Below, in pieces: positions 58,389 through 64,000 of a DNA stretch of 64,000 nt; position 1 is the stretch's first letter, and every line of letters starts with the position of its first letter. The stretch spans positions 186,001-250,000 of the forward strand of contig NZ_CANMZV010000003.1 in assembly GCF_947502415.1 (NCBI RefSeq), in the 5' to 3' direction. The notes beneath the pieces are model-generated. The model was not told the origin of the DNA. It saw nothing but the letters and a program-made list of their open reading frames with translations, and searched no databases. Made by a program: the position numbers and the translations under genes. This DNA comes from an uncultured Photobacterium sp. (GTDB lineage Bacteria; Pseudomonadota; Gammaproteobacteria; Enterobacterales; Vibrionaceae).

Positions 58389-61300
58389 TTAGAATTTTTC
58401 TAGAACAGTACGGCTGATGATTTCATCTTGAACTTCCTTACAAAGCTCAACGAAGTAGGCGCTGTAGCCCGCTACACGCACGATCAAATCGCGGTATTTC
58501 TCCGGCTCTTGCTGTGCCTTCTTCAACACTTCGTTATCCACGTAACTGAACTGCATCTGGCCGTTGCCAAGAATAGAAGCGGTTCGCAGCAAGGTAATAA
58601 GACCATTCTTACCTTCAGGGGTGTCTAGCAAGCCTTTAAGGAACTTGAAGTTATGCACCATACCGATATTCATGGTTTCAACGTTCATCTTGCTGACTGA
58701 CTTGATAATGGCGGTCGGGCCATTCTTATCAGCCCCCTGAGTCGGGCTGATACCATCAGAAAGCGGCATCCAGGCCAGACGACCATTCGGCGTCGCATTG
58801 GTCAGCTCACCAATCGGGGTGTTGTTGGAAATCGACAGGGTGCCGTGGCTCAGACGTGAATAAAGCATCTGGTACTTGCCACACTCACGCTCTGTCCACT
58901 CCGTGATATCCAATGCAAACTCATCAACATAGTTATCATCGTTACCAAACTTAGGTGCGTTCAGACAATCACGGCGCAGCTCTTCAAAGCCTTCGAAGTT
59001 TGCCAGCATCGCATCACGCATCTGCTCTAGGGTGTACTTCTTCTCTTCAAATACCAGCTTGCGAATCGCTGCCATGGAATCGATATACGTTGCCAGACCT
59101 GAGAAGATCAAGCCCGGCCCATAGTTCACTACAGCGCCACCAGCACTAACGTCCTTACCTTGTTCCATACAGCCTTCAACCAACAATGACATCAATGGTT
59201 TAGGGGCTACGTCACGGTGGACTCGCTGGCTGATCACAGTACCGACAGCAGACAGTTTCACGATATGGGCAATTTGCTCTTTTACCGCTGCATCAAATGC
59301 TTCAAAGCTGGTCAGATTGTTCAGGTCACCGGTATCAAGGCCCTGGTGGCTATCAAACAGCACCATACGGCCACGGTTCAGTACGAATTCAATCGCAATA
59401 GGCCATTGGGTGTAGCCCGTCGAAGTCCACTGGTAAATACGACCTGATTTCTGCGGTTCCACACACCCCATCAGACAGTAGTCACGGGCATCTTCAAAAT
59501 CATAGCCTTTACGCAGCATCATCTTGATATGAGAATCATCAAAGTGACACGCAGGGAACCCCATACCCGCTTTCACGACATCGACAATTTTTTCCATGTA
59601 GTGCTGTGGCGACTGGTTATGAATACGGCAAGCCAGTGATGGCTGGTACACTTTGACAAAGCGCACAGCATCCATGATTAGCAAGGTCAGGTCGTTGGTT
59701 GCATCACCACCGCTTCGCTTCTGACCACCGACAGTCAGATTGATAAACGGCTGGTAACCGGCAAAGTACTTAGCACCCAGCTCGCTCGACATCCACATCA
59801 GCTCAGCACACTTGATGATAAAGGCCTGCATCATCTCCAGCGCCTGCTCTTCTGTCAGACGGCCTGAATCAATATCGGCACGGAACATCGGGTAACAGTA
59901 CTGATCAAGACGACCTAGTGATAAACCTGTCTGGTTCTCTTCAACTTCAAACAAAGACTCCACTGTCCACACACTTTGCAGTGCTTCCTGCAGCGTTTTC
60001 GGTGGGTTGGCCGGCACGTTTTCATTCACTTCAGCAATGGTCAGCAGTTCGGCACGACGCTGAGGATCCATCTCTTTAGCAGCCAGTTCACGAGCATGAG
60101 CAGCCAGACGGCGAGCGTAGGCAACTACCCCTTCACAGGTTTCGATAGATGCTTTGTAGTAGTAAATCTTGTCGATATCATCCGGGTTTTCCATGCTGAG
60201 CTCTGCCAGCTTGGCCTCGGCATCGGCCTTGATGCCGTTCATACCTTTGGTGAACAACAGAATATCGTACCCTGGGCAGGTATCACCGCCACCGTTGATC
60301 TGGTGGTAAGACAGATCACTGACATAGGTTTCACCACTGAACTCCCACAACCCGGCTTCACGGTACTGAGCTTCACAGATTTCATCCAGTGAACGACCTT
60401 CCCAGAATGGAACAATCTCCTCGCGGATCACCTTCTTGTCTTCTTCAGAGATCTCAAACGGATCCTGTGCACGGGTGCTCATGGTATCGAGCTCATCGCG
60501 AACCCAGCGCCATGCGATATCCGGAGAAAATGCACCGGCTCGTGGCTTGCCGCATGGGTGGCCAACAATCAACTCATCATCCTGGATAAGTAGCGGCGCT
60601 GTTTCACATGCTTTGCGGAATGCCTTGGCGCGAAGCAGAATTGTCGGCAAACCTGGGTTTTGCTTCGTCACTTCGGTAAAAGTGATCGCACGGTAAATCG
60701 ATACGCTCGGACGCGCCTTGAGGTAGTTGTTGCGCAGGCGCTGCATACGTGAAGTCAGGCCTTCCATCACAGGCGTGCTCTCATCTGCCGCCATTACAGT
60801 ACCGTTGCAGAATGTCACATCAGCAGTCTGGCAGGCACCACTCTGGTACAAACGCACTTTCAGGCCACCATTTAGCGCCGCCAGGTTGTCACGGGCTGCC
60901 AGCAGCATAGTCGACAGTTCGTTCTGAACCAACTGGCTGTCAGTCATCTGTCCGCCCTGTACCAGCCAGTCAAACATTGGATAACCGTCAGCTTCGCGAT
61001 CAGCACGCACTTCAGACAGCTCTGCCAATTTCAGCCACAGGCATTCCACCAGCTCATAGGCTTGCTGCTCAGTGATCACACCGGCATTAATGTCACGCTG
61101 GTAGAAACCGTATAACGCCTTATCAAAGCCCATGCTACCAACGGCATAGCTACCGTTATCCAGGTGAGCCATAAGCTGAATCAGGTAAAAAGCCTGACAA
61201 GCTTCTTTAAAGGTTCGGGCTGGTTGCGCAGGAACATGACGAAGAATTGCTGCGGCTTCTTCCAGCTCGGCCTTACGGTATGGGTGGCTCTCAACACAGG

Positions 61301-61805
61301 CTTTCGTCGCCAAGGTATCGGCCAGCTTAGCTGCAAAATCCATCGCACCTTTGCAAGCCAACAACATCGCTTTGCCTTGGTTGACTTCGTCCATACCATT
61401 GCGGCTGATGGCGCTACCCAAAGTCTTCAGGCGTGATTCCATATGCTGCACAAGCACCTGGAGGCCAGTGCTGATCACCGCCATGTAGTCAGGAGTGTGG
61501 GTAGCATCACTGTTCAGGAAGCCAAACACAGATTCGCTATTAAGCTCTTCTTCGGTATGGAAAATTGCACCACGCTGGGCTGAAGACTGGCTACCGATGA
61601 TCAGCTCATCCTGACCGATATAAACCGGTAGCTGTGCCATCACCTGGCTGAAGTGCTGGGCTTTTTTGACGAGTAGTGGCATGCCGGCAATATCATCACC
61701 GATAGAAGCCAAAATAGTAGCGCGTTCTGCACTAATGGTGCTGTTTTTAGCCAGCAGTTGTTCTGCCAGCATTTTTACGCGTGGCGTTAGGGTATAGTGG
61801 GCCAT
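58389..61805 (-). CDS. cutC: Choline trimethylamine-lyase, long form
   Basis: The 1138-residue glycyl-radical enzyme cleaves choline to trimethylamine and acetaldehyde. The thiyl cysteine lies in CLMGCVEPQ (Cys781) with the adjacent GCVE glutamate, and the glycyl radical in RVAGYSAYF (Gly1113, 25 residues from the end). It is about 290 residues longer than the short CutC of Desulfovibrio. The extra N-terminal part looks like a second, incomplete copy of the GRE head: compare [17 protein letters not shown] near residue 55 with [17 protein letters not shown] near residue 405. Long CutC is known from GRM2 loci of Klebsiella and E. coli. A GGAGAGG site precedes the ATG. cutD and the rest of the operon lie downstream. 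Confidence 0.93.
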   Translation of the reverse strand: MAHYTLTPRVKMLAEQLLAKNSTISAERATILASIGDDIAGMPLLVKKAQHFSQVMAQLPVYIGQDELIIGSQSSAQRGAIFHTEEELNSESVFGFLNSDATHTPDYMAVISTGLQVLVQHMESRLKTLGSAISRNGMDEVNQGKAMLLACKGAMDFAAKLADTLATKACVESHPYRKAELEEAAAILRHVPAQPARTFKEACQAFYLIQLMAHLDNGSYAVGSMGFDKALYGFYQRDINAGVITEQQAYELVECLWLKLAELSEVRADREADGYPMFDWLVQGGQMTDSQLVQNELSTMLLAARDNLAALNGGLKVRLYQSGACQTADVTFCNGTVMAADESTPVMEGLTSRMQRLRNNYLKARPSVSIYRAITFTEVTKQNPGLPTILLRAKAFRKACETAPLLIQDDELIVGHPCGKPRAGAFSPDIAWRWVRDELDTMSTRAQDPFEISEEDKKVIREEIVPFWEGRSLDEICEAQYREAGLWEFSGETYVSDLSYHQINGGGDTCPGYDILLFTKGMNGIKADAEAKLAELSMENPDDIDKIYYYKASIETCEGVVAYARRLAAHARELAAKEMDPQRRAELLTIAEVNENVPANPPKTLQEALQSVWTVESLFEVEENQTGLSLGRLDQYCYPMFRADIDSGRLTEEQALEMMQAFIIKCAELMWMSSELGAKYFAGYQPFINLTVGGQKRSGGDATNDLTLLIMDAVRFVKVYQPSLACRIHNQSPQHYMEKIVDVVKAGMGFPACHFDDSHIKMMLRKGYDFEDARDYCLMGCVEPQKSGRIYQWTSTGYTQWPIAIEFVLNRGRMVLFDSHQGLDTGDLNNLTSFEAFDAAVKEQIAHIVKLSAVGTVISQRVHRDVAPKPLMSLLVEGCMEQGKDVSAGGAVVNYGPGLIFSGLATYIDSMAAIRKLVFEEKKYTLEQMRDAMLANFEGFEELRRDCLNAPKFGNDDNYVDEFALDITEWTERECGKYQMLYSRLSHGTLSISNNTPIGELTNATPNGRLAWMPLSDGISPTQGADKNGPTAIIKSVSKMNVETMNIGMVHNFKFLKGLLDTPEGKNGLITLLRTASILGNGQMQFSYVDNEVLKKAQQEPEKYRDLIVRVAGYSAYFVELCKEVQDEIISRTVLEKF

Positions 61806-61885
61806 GGGCCTCTCCTCACAATTTGTTTCACGATGACTGGCGACTGCCAGTCATGAATAATCTTGGATAGGCTGCCTGAGCAGCC

Positions 61886-63028
61886 TTATTGTATGGCAGC
61901 AGAGACAAAGCTCTGGCGGTACAGGGTTTCCAGTTCTTGAGCGTTCGCTGAGCGCGGACTGGTTGGGGTACAGTTATCCCGTAGTGCCTGGCTGACCATC
62001 TCTGGCAATGCCGCGGTAAAATCAGCTGAATTCACCTGACAGGCCTCAATACCGGTCGGCAGCCCCAGTTGATCACGCAGGACATCAATCGCCACCAGCA
62101 GGCTCATCACCCCTTCACGCTGATCGGAAGCCGGCAAACCAAGCATTTTCGCCAGACGGGCATACTTTTCTGCCGCCAAGGTGTTGCACTGGCCGTGGTA
62201 ATCAGCATTGAATGCCACTACCTGGCTCATCAGCAGAGCATTGGCCCGGCCATGAGGTACACCAAAACGACCGCCAAGGGCATGAGCCAGGCTATGGGTG
62301 ATCCCCAATGACGCATTAGTGAAAGCCATACCGGCAATACACGATGCGTTATGCATCTTTTCGCGTGCATGGAGATCCTGCCCCTGCTGATAACAATCTG
62401 GCAGGTAAGCAAAAACCAGCTGAACGGCTTTTTCTGCCAGTGCATCACTGAAGTCTGATGCCTTATTTGACACATAAGCTTCCAGGGCATGGCACAACAC
62501 ATCCATCCCGGTATCTGCGGTGATAGCAGCAGGCACCGATGCCACTAGTTCAGGAGCCAGGATGGCGTGTTCAGGCAGCATGTATTCATCAACCAATGCC
62601 CACTTTTCGGTATTGGATTTAATCACCGAAAAGGCAGTGACTTCCGAGCCGGTACCGCTGGTAGTCGGAATTGCAACAAAACAAGGTTTGTCTGCTAATT
62701 GCCCACCCTGGTGCAGGGTATAGATCACCCCTTTAGCAGCATCGATGACGGAACCGCCGCCGACTGCAATCACCAGATCGGGTACTGCTTCCTTCATCGC
62801 CACCATACCCGCAGTGATCACCGCGATATCCGGATCAGGGGTGACATCGGCAAATACACTGACCTTTTCCAATCCAACCGGCAGCTGAGAGCGTACCTTC
62901 TCAACCAGTCCGAATTTCACCATCGCCTGATCAGTGATGATCAAGACTCGCTGGCCGCTCAAGGTACTGAGCATACCCAGCGCACTGGCACCGAAATGGA
63001 TAGCGGGCTTGATTTGAAATGCATTCAT
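61886..63028 (-). CDS. cutO: Iron-containing alcohol dehydrogenase
   Basis: The 380-residue protein is a group III alcohol dehydrogenase. VIAVGGGSVIDAAKG (about residues 85-99) is the NAD-binding block, IPTTSGTGSEVTAFSVI (about 120-136) the coenzyme-phosphate motif, and the metal ligands are in HALEAYVS (about 185) and the SLAHALGGRFGVPHGRAN segment (about 247-264). It reduces acetaldehyde to ethanol and regenerates NAD+ for the aldehyde dehydrogenase. It lies between the vertex protein and cutC. The last residues have no obvious targeting helix. Confidence 0.9.
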   Translation of the reverse strand: MNAFQIKPAIHFGASALGMLSTLSGQRVLIITDQAMVKFGLVEKVRSQLPVGLEKVSVFADVTPDPDIAVITAGMVAMKEAVPDLVIAVGGGSVIDAAKGVIYTLHQGGQLADKPCFVAIPTTSGTGSEVTAFSVIKSNTEKWALVDEYMLPEHAILAPELVASVPAAITADTGMDVLCHALEAYVSNKASDFSDALAEKAVQLVFAYLPDCYQQGQDLHAREKMHNASCIAGMAFTNASLGITHSLAHALGGRFGVPHGRANALLMSQVVAFNADYHGQCNTLAAEKYARLAKMLGLPASDQREGVMSLLVAIDVLRDQLGLPTGIEACQVNSADFTAALPEMVSQALRDNCTPTSPRSANAQELETLYRQSFVSAAIQ

Positions 63029-63043
63029 TATCTTTGCCTCTTC

Positions 63044-63301
63044 CTAGCGTCCCTGATGGATTTTCTCAACGATGGCGACAATCGACATTGCCTTGTATCG
63101 CTCCTTATGGAGCGCAAAATACTCTTCAACCAAAACCTGATCACCAACCCCGGCACCGACACTGTCGACAGCGACATAGGTTCTGTCTTTGATTGGTTCC
63201 AAGTCATCGCCTAACGCTGTGACAAGAAGAAGGTTAGAGCCCCTCAGATCATCACTTTTCTGGGTGGCGACCACATGGCCTGTTACCGTTGCAAGAATCA
63301 T
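63044..63301 (-). CDS. EutN/CcmL-type pentameric vertex protein
   Basis: The ATG at 63301 with an AAGGTGG site gives an 85-residue protein starting MILATVTGHVVATQKSDDLR, the conserved start of EutN/CcmL proteins; the long upstream extension in the same frame is an artefact. GSNLLLVTALG and AVDSVGAGVGDQVLVEEYFA complete the fold. It forms pentamers that cap the vertices of the microcompartment. It lies 15 bp before cutO and 25 bp after cutF. Confidence 0.93.
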   Translation of the reverse strand: MILATVTGHVVATQKSDDLRGSNLLLVTALGDDLEPIKDRTYVAVDSVGAGVGDQVLVEEYFALHKERYKAMSIVAIVEKIHQGR

Positions 63302-63326
63302 TTTTTCCACCTTGCTGTTTGTTGTA

Positions 63327-64000
63327 TTACAGGCGTCCGAGCGCTTGCTTGATGATCTGCTCGACCTTCGCCTCGTTAATGTCATCGTTGGCCGGCGTCG
63401 GCGCGCACGCAAAACGGTCATCAGCTGCCGTTGCAGAAGCTTCCGTTACAGAAGCACCCGCTACAGGAGCTGCTGCCACAGGCGCAGGCTCTGAAGTCTG
63501 GGCTCCGGTAAAACGTACATCTTCAAAGATGCTTGCCGGATGGTTACTAACCGGGGACGTTGCAGGCTGTACAGGAGACGTTACCTGTGCAGCGGCATAA
63601 GCCGGAACCGAGATAGATTCCGGAGTAGGCATAGATTTGGGAGCAGACATAGATACCGGCTGGCGCAGCTCTTCAATCGCACACACGCCGTAGCCGACCT
63701 TGCGTACATTAAGCAGGTTCATTGGCCCGACATTGTCAGAGCTCGAACCGCCACCCAATGCACCGCAACCTAAAGTCAGGGCTGGAGTCAGATTGGTTGT
63801 CGCACCGATACCGCCCAGCGCAGCCGGTGTATTAACCAGCATCCGGAACACAGGTTTTTCCAATGCGAACTGGCGAACAATTTCAGGGTTCTGGGTATGG
63901 ATAACAAGGGTATGCCCCATGCCTTCGTTGGTCAGCAACTCAACAACACGGTCACAGGCCGCATGCCAGTCCTGTTCAATATAAAGGCCAAGTACCGGGC
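63327..64000 (-). CDS. cutF: CoA-acylating acetaldehyde dehydrogenase, C-terminal part
   Basis: The gene enters from the right edge; about 224 codons are visible. EQDWHAACDRVVELL, GMGHTLVIHTQNPE and VFRMLVNTPAALGGIGATT fit the C-terminal catalytic domain of EutE/PduP-type aldehyde dehydrogenases, and TLGCGALGGGSSSDNVGPMNLLNVRKVGYG is the usual late block. The catalytic cysteine lies outside the window or near its edge. The last 110 residues are an Ala/Pro/Ser/Val-rich linker ending in a short amphipathic helix (INEAKVEQIIKQALGRL), an encapsulation peptide. The enzyme oxidises acetaldehyde to acetyl-CoA in the shell and supplies PduL. Confidence 0.88.
   Translation of the reverse strand, partial: PVLGLYIEQDWHAACDRVVELLTNEGMGHTLVIHTQNPEIVRQFALEKPVFRMLVNTPAALGGIGATTNLTPALTLGCGALGGGSSSDNVGPMNLLNVRKVGYGVCAIEELRQPVSMSAPKSMPTPESISVPAYAAAQVTSPVQPATSPVSNHPASIFEDVRFTGAQTSEPAPVAAAPVAGASVTEASATAADDRFACAPTPANDDINEAKVEQIIKQALGRL

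Noticed and set aside
63044-63421. 125-residue version of the vertex protein
   Set aside because: The extra N-terminal 40 residues are Arg/Ser-rich and overlap the end of cutF; the AAGGTGG site and family start point to the ATG at 63,301.

Overview
The window looks like chromosome I of a marine gammaproteobacterium in the family Vibrionaceae, most likely a Photobacterium-like species. The main evidence is the toxR-toxS pair divergent from htpG, a conserved adk-hemH-gsk and apt-dnaX-ybaB-recR backbone, an OmpH/OmpU-like porin, and a complete MARTX (rtxHCA / rtxBDE) toxin locus with strong similarity to Vibrio RtxA in its repeat arms. Assignment is from remembered family sequences, not from a search.

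Bases 1-25,000 are mostly ancestral housekeeping genes: the asnB 3' end, gsk, hemH, adk, htpG, toxRS, recR-ybaB-dnaX, apt, ybaN, a DksA-like protein, a YccT-like protein, a porin, dinG, a YfcA-type exporter, priC, an HDAC-like amidohydrolase, rsmS, a lipoprotein, a His-rich CDF metal exporter with its own MarR regulator, and ugpQ with a GcvR-like ACT protein. Local details include a preserved programmed -1 frameshift site in dnaX, tandem 17-bp start-site repeats in front of priC, a sigma-32-like htpG promoter overlapping the toxR side, and phased ToxR-type half-sites upstream of the porin.

Bases 25,000-54,000 form an accessory, virulence-flavoured block bounded by two paralogous short chemoreceptors. 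It holds a secreted leukocidin-family pore-forming protein, a five-gene cassette (cysteine desulfurase-like protein, double-cubane-type HgdB/YjiM protein, its ATPase activator, a Se/S carrier-like DUF3343 protein and YedF), and the MARTX locus. RtxA is 4375 residues. From N to C terminus it has A and B repeats, a spacer, an effector region I cannot match to any classical MARTX effector, an alpha/beta hydrolase domain, an MCF domain, the autoprocessing cysteine protease and C-terminal RTX repeats. RtxH and the acyltransferase RtxC precede it. The divergent rtxB-rtxD-rtxE genes encode the four-component type I exporter except the outer membrane TolC. A perfect 10-bp inverted repeat lies between the two divergent rtx operons.

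Bases 54,576-64,000 are the downstream part of a minus-strand choline-degrading microcompartment (GRM2-like cut) operon: acylating aldehyde dehydrogenase CutF (C-terminal part only), pentameric vertex protein, alcohol dehydrogenase CutO, a long-form choline trimethylamine-lyase CutC, its activase CutD, a hexameric shell protein with a long tail, PduL-type phosphotransacylase, a flavoprotein-like protein and a pair of SMR exporters. Together they would split choline to trimethylamine and acetaldehyde and convert acetaldehyde to ethanol plus acetyl phosphate inside a protein shell. The 5' part of the operon lies beyond the right edge.
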